Below are positions 1 to 12,700 of a DNA stretch of 64,000 nucleotides, piece after piece. Origin of the DNA: Xiphophorus maculatus. Taxonomy: Eukaryota > Chordata > Actinopteri > Cyprinodontiformes > Poeciliidae. The notes beneath the pieces were generated by a model, which saw nothing but the letters and a program-made list of their open reading frames with translations, ran no database searches and was not told where the DNA came from. The position numbers and the translations under genes are program-made. The DNA lies in NCBI RefSeq assembly GCF_002775205.1, contig NC_036450.1:17379479-17443478 (forward strand), written 5' to 3'. Position 1 is the first letter of the stretch; each line of letters opens with the position of its first letter.

Positions 1-3000
1 ACAGAGATGTTGAAAGCTACAATTTATTGTAACTTATTAACTCTAAGAGCTTTTTGACAGTACTCAGCCAGCAAACATATTTAAGCTGACATCTTTTCCC
101 TATTTATTAATTTTCTTTTATTTAGATTGAAGTCAAAGTCATCTTTTCTATAACTTTAGAGGATAAGTTTGTGCTTGACCTCTTCTGGAAGTCTTGCAAC
201 TCTATTAAAATCGCATTCAGAATAATGACATTTTCGTCTCATGCGTGCTTCCATTTAAAAAGACTCAAAAGATCTCCGCGCGCCGCCTGCAGCATTTCAA
301 ACCTATGACCTACAGTCAAGGTTTGATTTGAACAGAAAACATTATTGTTCTGATGACCTGTTTTGACTATGGCTTTGGCGATAGCACATTCAAAACAGGA
401 ACCTGGCAAGACTGCCACAACAAACCGATGGGAAGCTGAGATTCCGTCCAATCTGGGTTATCCATCTGTAACAGAGCAGCATGTGGTAGCATTTTTTATT
501 CCATCTTGTACGCCCTGCTTGAAAACTAGTCCTTATCTTATAAATAACTTGGCTTGCAGTGTGGCTTCCCCTTTACCCCACAACATCACACACACAATCA
601 GCCTTTCATAAGTAGCCAGGGGATTAGGATAATTGTAAATAACAGCATTCAGTTGTGCATAGACTGTGAATTAGGCTTGCAACACAGATGCAATAATGTA
701 TTGCATTGATTTCCAAAAGCCTGTGAAGGTGTTTGAAGGCTTCACATGCTAGACATGAGGAGGCAGGGAGAAGGCAGGACAGCCAGCCATAATAAGGACT
801 GATTGTATGTCTGGAGGCAGAGGTGGCTCTCCCTCATCTGCACCGCTGCCTAGCTAGACCTGCTCTCCTCTGTTCTGCAGTGGCAGGCCATAATTAGACA
901 GAAAGCAGGCACACGTAAGGGAGACAACCGGGTAGGAGGAAGAGGAGGCAGAAGAAATGAAGACAGCGACCAAAATGGGAACGTACAAGACGAGGGGTGG
1001 GGGGAACTGATGGAGACGGAACGAACGCGATGAGGAGGAGACAAAAGCAGCAGAGGAAGGCAAGAGTAGGAGTGAGGAATGCCTGGTGTATTTGTTCTCC
1101 AGCTCAGCACCCAGCTTAATGAGATTAGTCTGGCAGGGGAAAAAATGCCACACTGGGGAATTCAGGTCACATGAAAATAGGCTAGCTAGACGTCTGCCTG
1201 GCCCTGCGTGCGTGTTTGTCAAGAGGATAAGATTAAGAGGTCCGTGGTCTACTTGAAACCCAGACAGGATTTAAATACGCTGGTTGCTCCTCCTTCTCCT
1301 CTCCAACTTTCCAATCTGTTCTTGTGCACTTGTTTTTACACTCTCCACGCCCCCAAAATAATGCATATCCTGAAAGGACCAGAGGACACCTGACATCTCT
1401 TTCAGTTTCTCTTCGTCTCTGTCTCCTTTTCATTATTTGTCCTTCCCTGACATTCCTTGGTTTCCAACTCAGCTGCAGAGTCAGAGTAAAATAGCCCTTA
1501 GAAATGCATCTCTCATTGAGCCGGTCCTGTTTTACTCGTTTCACCGAGTCTACAGATGCTACCAGGAAGGATGAGTCCATCCGCATGTGTTTGCCTAACA
1601 CCTCTCCAGATGGTTTTGACCATTTGCGAAACATCTAATAATTGCAACGACAAGGTAACGGATGTGGTCAACATCAGCGTGTGTTTTCTAAGCTGGCAGT
1701 ACATGTTTGCCTGGGAATCCTTGTGCATGAGGACAGAGTGTTTACAGACAGACATGCAAATCCCTGTAAAGCAGGAGCTGGCATCATTAAACCAATAGCT
1801 TAGAGAATCCCTGGTTGGCCACACTCATTGCAAGCTGTTGCAGGGCAGATAAAGCAGACATATTAGGAAAGAACACTGACTAAGACTGACACAAACAGAG
1901 ATAGTGGGAGAAGAGACGCAGAGATGAGTCAAAATGTATCCTCTTTCCAAATTAGTACCAAAAAGTAGTTTGTTGTGAAGTAGGATGCAGCTTAAAAACA
2001 AAATAAAGTTTGAAGGCAAAAGATAAATAAAAACGAGGAAAGAGGGAAAAAAAACGCCACATGGACAACCAGAGAGGGTCAGACTGACTGAGCAGCAGCC
2101 GGCTGCCCTGTTTGAAAGTTTTTTTTAAATGGGTCATTGTCTGACGTGCATTATGGTCTAACAGCTACGTCATAATCGCACCATTTTGTGAAGCACTGTG
2201 CCCAGGTCAGCCTCTCATTACCCTCTAGTCTCACACACAATGCACAAAACGTCCTTTGTTGCACAAACACTGAGAATGAGGCAAGCGACGGCGTCTGAAA
2301 CAACAGCCTCGGCTGCAACAGCAGCAGCACACTGGACCGTTCTAGGTCTAGGATCTGTTCAGGACAGGCTCTGCGTCACTGTCTGAGAAGAAAAGTTTGA
2401 GCCCATTAACAGTGTGAGACCTCATTATCACTTTGTAGGTGTCATCTAGTTGGTTGAGACTTGGATGATGGAAGAAGAAAAAAAAACAGCAGTGGGGTTA
2501 AAGATAAGAGGGATGACACCGGCCGCTGCAGGAGAACTCTGGGAGAAAAGTGGGCAGTGCTAATTGATCAGACAGATGCTGTGCTCTGTTTGCTGTGCCT
2601 CAGTCCTGAAAAAGACCAGGGCACAGCAGGGCTGCTCTAATTATCGTTTGGAAGGAGATAATCATTGGAACCCAACATGCTGTCTGCAGGCATGGCTCCC
2701 CCACTGCTCAGGAATAGATGTAGAGAGCCAGACAAGAGACGGTAGGAGGAGGAGGGATATATTTTTAATTAAAATAAGCAGGTGATGAGCAAAGTAGGTT
2801 AGCTCCATTGCTCACTGCCTTAATGAGAACTACAAAAACAAGACTTCTGAGATAGAAAGGACAGGATATTTTGATTTTACTAGAGTTTGAATATCAGACT
2901 TTGACTATTTCATAAAAAGTCTCAACAGCAAAGTTTTAAACGGAGAAGTGGCCTTCAAATGGCCAACAGTGAAAGCTGAGTACAAAAAAATAGTGTTTTT

Positions 3001-3124
3001 GTGTAGGGGTGTTCATGATGTAAATGGTTCCCTGGTTTAACACAACTAAATCAAATGAATGGTTTATTAACTGGATGTCTGCAGTTTGATGTTATATCAA
3101 ACTGTTATATGAATTGAGTTAATT

Positions 3125-3370
3125 CAGCCGTCTAAAGCTGCTCTGATAGAGCAGAAATGCATTTAAAATTTGCAAAACCCTCAAGTCTTAAGGAGCTTGA
3201 CACCCATGGATTGGGGTGCTGGAAGAGAGGCCTTCCAACCTCAAAAACTATACAACTCATCAATGAAGATAAATTACCAAGTAAGGAGAATGTGATTGCT
3301 GCAATCCAAGATTTTTAAATTGATGATTGAGAATGGTGTAAATAATTTTTGACATGTCATTTTTTTAGTA
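3125..3370 (+). repeat. decayed interspersed repeat, family A copy 1
   Basis: Contains the phrase ggccttccaacctcaaaaac, followed by a stretch about caatgaagataaatta. The same succession occurs near 18940 and 21050. Copies are strongly diverged. The style resembles non-autonomous Tc1-like elements of fish, but I cannot name the family. Confidence 0.5.
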
Positions 3371-5065
3371 CAACATAAATACAAATAGATTTAGTTTTTA
3401 ATACTCAAATGTGATTTATGAGAAGCAAGTTTCTTGGTTGAGGTTAAAGAAATTTGTATGCAAGTCTGTATGTATAATTTTGAACTGAAATGCAGGTAGA
3501 AATAATTCTTTTTTATTTTTTAAAACCAAATGGGAACCAGGTACTCTTAGATAATTACTGTACATAGCCTGTAACTCTTTTACATTCTCTCTCTTCAAGG
3601 TATTTCATTCAGAATGTCCAGAAGCTCTCTGTGTATGCACTAAGGACTCAGTGGTGTGGTTAATTCATTGACTGATAGAAGGATGGACTCTACATTAAAA
3701 GGCAGTAAGAAATGTGACAGGGCAATGTAACATTCCTATTGCAATCAATCTGCTGTTCCTTCCAGCTAAACGATTTATGATGGTTAATGCTGACCCCTTC
3801 CTTGCACACTATGCATTAAACATCTTCCATAGCCTTGGAGAATGAGATAAAATCCATGTGGACTCTGGAAAGCGGGGCTATAAACTTCAATAGTCTCAGA
3901 CAGAGAAGAAAATATACCGTGTGGTCCCACCTATTTCACAATTGAGTATTTCTCAGATTTGTCCGTGGAATGCAACTCCTAATTATTTGCGGAAAATATG
4001 CCTTTTTGCAGAGCATATCTAAAATATTTGATAGAAAATGCCACTTGCGAGGCTGAAATACCTCAGTAAAATGCAACTTGATAGGTTAATGGCTGGCATT
4101 CGCAAAACAGCTAATCCAGGATCACAATTTATTTTCCTTGGTGCCACTTTGCTGAACGCCCAAGAGTGGAGATAAGAAAGCCTCTAGATATGATCTTCCG
4201 CAGTAGTGTTAAAATAGTTTCCACTGTTTGTATTAATGCATATTGAGGTATGTTGGGTATTTGAACTGTTAAAATAGGCAGTGTTAAGTTTTTTTAAAGG
4301 GGAATATCAATCATTTGTGGATTTTAGCTATTCATGGTTGGTTGTTGTCCCTAACCCCAAATATTGGACATCCACTGTACAAGAGTCAAACTTGTGAGTT
4401 AGTCATGGAAAGTTTTTTTTTTTTTTCTTTTTTACATTCAAGCTTCATTGATGGGGCAATAGACATTAGTTTAGATGAGAGAAGTACTCATTGTACCTTT
4501 TTTTTTTTTTTTTTAAACAAAAAACAGTGCAACTAAATCTGTTAAATGTTCGTGACATGTAGGGGCATCAAGCTATGACTAAGGTACTGTACCAGTCAGT
4601 GACGTTACTGTTGTAAGTATTTGAGTCAAATGCCCTTTTGTGGTAAATTACACACAAATTCTGACAAACAAATGTTGAAGGCTATTACAAATGCACAAAC
4701 ATGCCCTCTTTTACGATGAAAACTACTCCTCCGTATCTTTGTCTGAATGATAAAGTTCACCAAAACAATTTCGACTCAACTATAAACTACAGCAGCTTTA
4801 ATGCAAGGAAAATGGCTTTTGCAAAAATAACTGCATATCCTCGTAGAAAAGTGGCAGAATCCTAAAAGCTTTGACAATAAACAGAAGGCATAATGTTTAT
4901 TATCTGTTGATAAATCCTCTGGCTCTGCTGTTCCCCTTAAACAAGTGGACTGGTGCCACAAAGCTAATGCATGCGTCAACTCTGGCTATTAAAAAAAGAT
5001 CACAGATTGTGACTCAACCGGGACACATAAACACATAGGCTGGGTGGTCCATGGGGCTGCTGGCA

Positions 5066-5120
5066 GTGTGTGTTTGCGTGTGTGGGTCCGTAAGCGTGTG
5101 TGTATGTGTGTGTGTGCTTG
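5066..5120. repeat. imperfect (GT)n microsatellite
   Basis: Interrupted GT dinucleotides with GC and GTAT interruptions, inside the inferred dym intron. The overlapping open frames made only of Val/Cys or His/Thr are products of the repeat and not genes. Confidence 0.85.
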
Positions 5121-8079
5121 CAGGATCCTTCCCAGAAATGTGCAGCAGTAAACAGACTAAGAGGCAGAGAAGTAAGACAACCATTATGACTGGCTGGGAG
5201 CATAAACAGAAACACAATGCAATTCAATCCAACACAGAGGGTACATCTTTCTTTTAATGTTTGCTTGTATGTGCAAGCTCGTTCTGCGATTCAACGGGGG
5301 GCCATGAAAGATCCTCTGCTTTGACCGAGACCCTCTATGATGTTACCCGGGGGCCTCAAGAGGCCTTAAACCCTTCACTCTGTCTTCCCTGATGCTAACC
5401 AGATGCAGCGGCACCAACACATTCAGAGAGACAGGGGTGTGTTCAGTGTGTATATGTAAGAGACAGAGACCAAGACGTTAGGAGACGAGCATAAAGCGAG
5501 CAGCTTTAAGCCAAAGCTTAGAGCGTTTCATGATGTTTTTTTTCATATCCTCCTCTCAGACTCTCCCTCGTAAAGAGAGCAATTACATGTCCAGGACAAA
5601 CCCACATTAAACAAACATTAGTTCTCTCTGCAGAGCCAGACTCGGCCAAATTACATTGTTTCCAGATGCCTGTCACAAAAACACATTTACACCCACCCTG
5701 AACCCTCCTCCAATCCCTTCCTCTCTGCACCGCCTGCCAGCTTCTCCTGTTTCAATTGTTCTTTTCTCCTCACATTTTGACCTCCTTTATCTCCCTCTGT
5801 AGTTCCCTAAACTTCCACACCTCTCAAGTTTAGGCGTGGCTTTGTGAACAACTCTAGAGGAGTCTGTTTTCAATTACGCCGTCACAACCACTAGCAGAAG
5901 ATGAGAAGAGCCCTGGGATGGAGGAAACAAAGGAGCTGGTATAATGAGACAAGGGGAGCTTCCGTCATGTGTCACATCTGCCAAACCAGTGATAAGCCTC
6001 ATTCAGAGCTTCAGCTAATTACAACTGCTCATATAAGAAACATTATGCATGATGTTTCATAGAAATCTTATATCAACAAGAAGAATATTAGTCCACAACA
6101 GTTATAAACGATGTCGTTTAAATTAATTTTGGAACATTCCACACATAAAAAGACAAACAAAAATAATCCGCTACATATTTTTTCTACAATCCTATTTCTT
6201 TGACATTATCAAAAATAGCTTTGCATTTGTTTTAGATCTTGGAAATAATCAAAACGTTTATGAGCCAAAACACAAATGTCTAAAATTTGCATGTCTTGTA
6301 GCCTTAAGGAAGACTGTCAATTGTTCCATATAAATATTCCTCAACAATGAAACTTATAAAACTTTGTAGGATCTTGATGATTTTACTAAAAGTTTCTGCT
6401 GTTGCAAAAAAATATTATTTGAATATATTTGAATTTGTTCTGTTATTCCTAATATAACATGAAACTTCGCTGATAATGATTTCTTTTTTTCCTTTCCTAT
6501 TGCTCCTTTCAGATCATCCTTTCTTTAGGGAATGGGACTATGATGCAGTTTGCTCCTAACATGACTAATAACTTAACTGCATTGTTTTGCAATTCGGAAT
6601 AAACTGGAATATACGGAATTTAATTTTAATCCATTTTTATGTTTGAACTGAAGTGGCAGTACAACATATTTCACTAAAATCTGTTTATTTTGTAAAGTGC
6701 CCCTGAGACAACATTTATTTTGAATAAAAGACAACAAGATGAATATAACAGTGGAATTGAAATCTGTGGTCTTCTTTTTATATAATGAAAACAAGTGTTT
6801 CCTGTAATACTCACTGAAAGGCTAAAACAACAACAACGTTACAACTACAAAGCAGAATCATCTCATTAGTGAAACATTTAAATCATGATTATTACCTTGG
6901 CTATTTGTCACTTCTATGTTGTTTTTCTTACCCGCTATGATGGAGGTTAAAAGACACCAACATTTAGATCAGTCACAAACACGATGCACACAGCAGCACT
7001 AAAGTTTCTGAAGAATGCTTAATTGCTTTGTTAGTTGTAATAATTTTTCTTGTAAGATGAAATCAGAAGATGCTTACGAATTGTTTTATTTAAATCATTA
7101 TTTTCATGAGAAAGGGCTGTGAATCCTGCAAAACACTTGAGATGACGAGCAACAATAGAAATTAGATTTTCAAGGAACTTGGGCAACATGATTTTTAATA
7201 AAAAATGTGTTTTGTAATTAAAAAATGTCTCAGATACTGGAATGGTACAATTTATGAATTAGCATCAGGAAATTGTGCACTGCTATAAAGACTTTTACAG
7301 AAAAACAAACAGCATTTCAAAACATTTCCATTCATCATAATCACAAAGTTTGAGTCAAGTTGAAACCTTAGTTACAGCATTAATCATCATGAGTCAATGA
7401 AGGAGCCAACCATTTCTAGGAGCTGCCATTGTCAGGTGCCACACCTAAAAACCGCTCAAACCTGACATCACAACAGGCTGAGTAATTTAAATTTTTAGAT
7501 CTTTACCAGAAAGAAGCCAAGCATGAGAAACTCTCCTGAGGCTGTACTTAGAAGTGCCTTCTTAATAAGCAATTACCATGAAAAGACATGGGTAACAAGT
7601 CAGGATTATGAAAACAAGAGAAAACATAGTTCTTATTTCACAAGAGCCATCTGCTGCATCCTCTTGAACAGAACAGAGGCAATGTGAGAATAAAAAAAAG
7701 AACAATTCTTTTGATTATTGAATAGGCTACATTCAGTTCTCCAATTTCATTACTAAGAAGCACTCCATAACTGCATTTATTTATTTATATTAATTTCTGC
7801 TCACTGGAAACAAATTGTGGAACAAACAGAAATCGTAAGAATCCCAACAATACTAGAAGTAGTTTTTGGGGCAAGTAAACATCATCATATAAAATTGAAC
7901 ATTGTCACAATAAGTCAAAATCCTGATGATTTGAAAGAAAATTAACCACAGTGAAAGGTATAATATAGTGGATGGTGTTTCTCTAGTAGTAGGCAGTTCT
8001 CCATTTACTATTTAGGTATCTGAATTTCATCGAATAGAGAAAGCTGGGAAAAAATGCACTAAAAATAAAACAATTACTA

Positions 8080-8209
8080 CACTTCTAACTTTCAATTTAT
8101 GCACTTCTTTGTGTTGGTATTTCACATAAATGCCTAATAAATTGCATCAAGGTTTATGGCTGTAACATTAAAAGTTCCAGGGTGTGACTACTTTTACAAG
8201 ACACTGTAT
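8080..8209 (+). mobile_element. 3' end fragment of a Tc1-like element (family B)
   Basis: The run cacttctttgtgttggtatt, then ttcacataaatgcc and finally agggtgtgactacttttaca, matches the terminal part of a Tc1-like family that I recognise from many fish genomes. Related pieces occur at 43005, 51925, 57930 (reverse) and 63700 in this window. No transposase remains in this copy. Confidence 0.6.
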
Positions 8210-9647
8210 GTTTCTGTTTTGTGTAAGTGTGTGTCCGTGGTCTGAAGCCAAACAACACATGGTACTTTTCATCAGCAGATGTCAATATGCCTCTGGAGCT
8301 GGAGAGTAGACATGGGAACCAATGTCACATATAGTTGGTGTAGACTAAGCTGAAGGATAACAGCTGCATCAGAAAACTTGATCGACTCTTTTCTAAGTCT
8401 GTGACCCAGACTGGAAGTCAGACGCTTTTCAAGGAAAAGACAACTCTTGCAAAATTCCCAAGAAATATGCTGAAGATTTGCCACACACCCTTGAGCAACA
8501 CACTGAATTTTTGACAAACGCACCAGCACTGTTGTGCAGATGACCCTTCACTTTGACTTCTTGCTCCATATTCACAGAGTTGCCTCATTTCTCTAAACGG
8601 ATATCTTTAGCACAGCAAAACTTGCGTGTTTTCCATTGCTACCCGTAAACAGTGCTGAATATTGTTTGAATGCGATTAAAAACAATGCCTTGTTTTTAAA
8701 GGCATTACAAACAAGCCTTCTCAACAAGGCTGGTAATTGCATTACATGTGCTCATGTGCTTCAACATGTGTGCTGACATGATTTTGTACAGAGCCTCATC
8801 AGACAGACACTACAATAAGAAAAAAACAACCAACATAAAAGCAACATGTCCACGTAGACACACTAAATTACCCTGAAGGCATCTTTGATAATAGGTGTAA
8901 TCATATGTGTCAGTCATCAAAATTTCCTCATCTGTTGTGTCCAAAATTGACATAAATGCATCATGTACTTGCTTGTAGGTATTTTAGTAAAAATGCACCT
9001 AATTGGTCAGTAAAAGGTTGGAATAAAATGCAATGACAGGAATTGTGTCTATAAATTCTTAATATCAAATGTCAATGTAGCATATTGTGGTTCTGCTCTG
9101 AAGACCAATGGCGAGTTCTCAGACATGTTAATGAAATAGTCAAACTCGGGTAAATTTAAGTAATTTCTTTTAAGTCATTTAATTAAAAAAACGACTGTTA
9201 TAATAAATATGCTATTTTAATTAGCCTGGATTTCAAGTGCTTTGCGCAGTACTAAGAGGTGTGCAACTGGAAAACCAGGATTAAGCATCCGCTTAATTTT
9301 CCCCAACTTGGAATATGGGATTCTAACTTCTAGAAGTACAAATTTAACACATTATTATTTCTCTACATCTTGCTGAAGAAAACAGCCCCCATGTTCTTCT
9401 TTATATAAATATTCACTACACTCTGAACACCATATTGCTTTTCTAGTCATCCTTACATATTTTCCCAGTTAAATGCCTTCCTTGTTCCACTAATGTCTTA
9501 TAAAAAATCCCAGCACCTCACATTAAAGGGTCACACATGTCTGTGTCAAATTCCTGTTTCTTATCCATGTAGACATAATTCAGCAGCTATTAATAAACTT
9601 TATTCCCACTTAGAGAAAGTGTGAGTGTGTATGTGTGCTTTACTCAC

Positions 9648-9747
9648 GTAGTCTGGCAAGGCTACGTTGTCGCCTTGTCTGCCTCTTAGAGACTGTGTTG
9701 CCTGCTCCAAAACCTTGTTGTGCTTTTTGGAAAGCAAAGCAAATAAA
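9648..9747 (-). CDS. dym: dym coding exon 14, last one found
   Basis: 100 bp with acceptor CCCATCAG and donor TAC|GTGAGT. It encodes [20 protein letters not shown] and [14 protein letters not shown]. In human the reading continues AQDLNVIEE; no matching exon was seen further left. Confidence 0.94.
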
Positions 9748-12700
9748 CTGATGGGAAAAACAGAGAGACAGAAAGAGAGACATAAGACTGAGAGCTCCAG
9801 CAACTGATGAATGGTACACCAAGTTAAGCACAAAGGAGCCAAGTAGCCAGCTGGAATGTTTTCCGTTTCTGAAACTAATAGATGATTAATGCTGAAATGG
9901 TAGTCTTCGTTCTCCTTTACAAGCCAGAAGCCTCCCTTTAAGATAGATGATTATTGAGACATGACTGTTTTTATTTCTAAATGAAGCTTTTCAAAAGTAA
10001 TTATTATTAATGAGTCTTCAAAGTAATCCAGACTTTCTCATGGGATGATTTTGAAATTACAGGAGTTGAAAATCTACAAATTATGATTACTCCTCTTAAG
10101 GCGACTGGACCACAGTACACATAAGGATAATGTATGACTACATGGGTGCAGACATAAAGCCAGTTTGATGGAGTAACTTTGGGTTTGAGTAACTCAACAA
10201 ACATTAAAAAAAAGCTCCATGTTTTACTGTTTTTTCTCATTTCATCTATTTTTAACATTCAGGTTTGTAACATTTGTGGCCCCAGGAGAGGTCAAACCTT
10301 TAATTTGCATTCCAAAAGTAAAATTTACTCTATTCCACAAAATGCAAAGGGCAGAAGAAACACAAAGAGCGCTCTGATAAATCCCACTAAAGACCCACAT
10401 GTTCATCTGTCAGCACAGGAAATATACACATGCAAAATACCACCGTGGTCTTGATCCAAGAAAATTGGCTGAATGAAGGAACTGGATCAACTATGTGGAG
10501 ATCTCCCTCTCATCTCCAGATCTGCTGCTCAAGCCTCTATTAGAATCATATAAAGACCTGTTGTTCTAAACTATCTGGGTTTTTTTCATTTCAAATGACA
10601 GACCACCAACCAAGCTCCATCTGGTGTGTTAACATACAATACTGCAAGATGACTAGTTGATCTGTCCCCACTTCAACATAAACTGAAGCAGTGATGAAAA
10701 AAGACCTAAGATGTTTTTATGTAACTTAAGCCTGAAATGTTTTTTTTGCAATGTAAAAAAAAAGAAAAGGAAAACTGGTACAAAATAGATTAAAGCTTTT
10801 ATAAGAGTATACAAATAAATCCACTACATCTCAGTAAATTAAAATATGTGATCCAATGAGGCTCATTTGTCAGCTTAACAGTATCTTTTAAAAATAACAT
10901 CTAAGCATGTACTAAAGATATTTTTAATTAAGCTCACATTTCTGAATTTAAAGTGTTTAGTTGGACTGATGTAACATTCTAATCTTAAATACTGTTTTCA
11001 CCAGTTGTAAGCAGTAATTAACAGGAGTAAAGGCTGAAAAACATCCGTGTGTGTAATTAATTTAAATAATGTGTTCCATTTGCAGAACTGAATTACTGAA
11101 ATAAATCAACTTTTCAATAATATTCTAATTTATTGAGATGTACCTGGATTTTATGAGATGTTGGCAAAACTACTATATAACTTGGCATTGTATCATCTCC
11201 AGATCTGCTGCTCAAGCCTCTATTAGAATGACAGACTCCGATTCAATTTTCTTACTTCATGAAGTCTGAACTGTTGCTAACCTACATCACAGTGCCACAT
11301 ACTTGCACGTAGTCTGACGCCAGTCTCCATTGTTTTCCAGATACTTTTTACACAAAACAGACAGAAGATGCACTGCATTATTTTATTTTGCCTGATTCCT
11401 ATCTTTAGCCAATGGTGACCTGATTTGAGTCTACAGATGCATAAGCTTACATAACAGCATTTCTGCAAGGGAGCAACAATGGGCATAAAATAATAAGGAA
11501 GGCAACATCAACAGCAGGATCTAAGATTCTCTCTGAGGTCAGATGTGGGGCAGAGTTCAGTGCACTCTGGCTGACATTTGGTAATTCCTGGCAGGAAATT
11601 CCCTTTATCTTGCAGCAGGCCAACCAGCTAAGCCCAACCCAAGCAATCACACTGATCATCATCATCAGACGTAGTCAGTTGCTTTACATTAATGCTGGGC
11701 ACAAGTGTACACACAGACAGTTTTCCTCTCAGTCTGAAACCACCAGTCACAGATAGGGACAGAGACACAGGCAGCGAGATAAGAGGATCCTTGAATTTGC
11801 GTGAATGTGCGCACGTCTTCAAGGAAGGAAACGTTCTTTCCCGTGTGCCTGCAGTGAACAAACAGCCATGAATGACCTGATGTCACTGAGTGTGTGTGTG
11901 TATGTGCTTTGGTTTGGGCTTCGTCCTCTTCAGCCTTCTATTGAGGCCCTTCGTGCAGAGAACAATGTTATGCAACATTAGGAAAACCAAGGGAGAGACT
12001 CAGTAGCCTTTGTCAGGTAGCAAATTACATTTTAAGACATTAAATATGAAACTTTTAAAGAATAAATGTGCTTTTGTTTGAATTGAAATATGGGCACAGT
12101 CCTACTTAAAAAAAAGAAAAAGAAAAGATTAACGTCAACATTAATCGTTTTCAAGTGATTATATTGTTTGTTTTGGTTTTTTGTCCTCCGAAGAGTTTTT
12201 GCAGCGCTAGTGGCTCCTACTAGCCACTAGCTAGTACTAGCCACTACTAGTGGCAGACAGGACAGGGGCGAGGAGAGGGGGGAGGACATGAGGCAAAGGT
12301 CGCCGGGTCAGGGAGTCGAACCCGCGATGTCTGCGTCAAGGACCAAGGCCTCCAATTGTGAGGCGTGCTAACCCCCTGCACCACCACAGCACACCCCAAG
12401 TGGTTATATTGTTGTATAATCTATCCATGCATTGGCTTTGCATGCTTATGTATGTTTAATTACTTAAATAAATCCAACAAAATCTCCAGTGAGTTCTCCA
12501 AGTTACACTAAGTTTTAGAACATAAAATCACTTTTCAGAAATTGAACTGCAGACCAAAGTAAAAAAAAAAGGAAAAAAAAGTAATATCTTTTTTAAGTGT
12601 TTTCATTGAATGAAGCATACCCAACTGTGATTTTCCTTAATGTTTAGACCCCTATTTTGTTTTTTAAACTGTGCTACAGAACATTGCATAGTGCTCTTAG

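Larger units (their letters stand above)
1..9647. other. dym intron 14 (inferred), no gene recognised
   Basis: No exon of dym or of any other recognised gene was seen on either strand. It is inferred to be intron because the coding chain of dym continues past its donor at 9648. It holds T-runs (4411-4426, 4497-4514), a TG-rich simple repeat (5066-5120), and decayed transposon fragments near 3125-3370 and 8080-8209, listed separately. Many short open frames here have no recognisable protein. Confidence 0.6.

Noticed and set aside
850..1634. Cluster of open frames on both strands at 0.85-1.8 kb
   Set aside because: Ser/Leu/Pro-rich translations of purine-rich DNA, with no domain and no splice support.
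239..9842. Remaining dym exons (last ~150 codons) in the first 9.6 kb
   Set aside because: I looked on the minus strand for motifs equivalent to the human C-terminal region and found none. The exons are more likely left of base 1. A translated search with a fish dymeclin would settle it.
12312..12371. A possible tRNA gene (A-box-like and B box present, minus strand)
   Set aside because: The body does not fold as a full cloverleaf on inspection. It is followed by an unrelated region with an A-rich tail and is flanked by a target site duplication, so it is a SINE.
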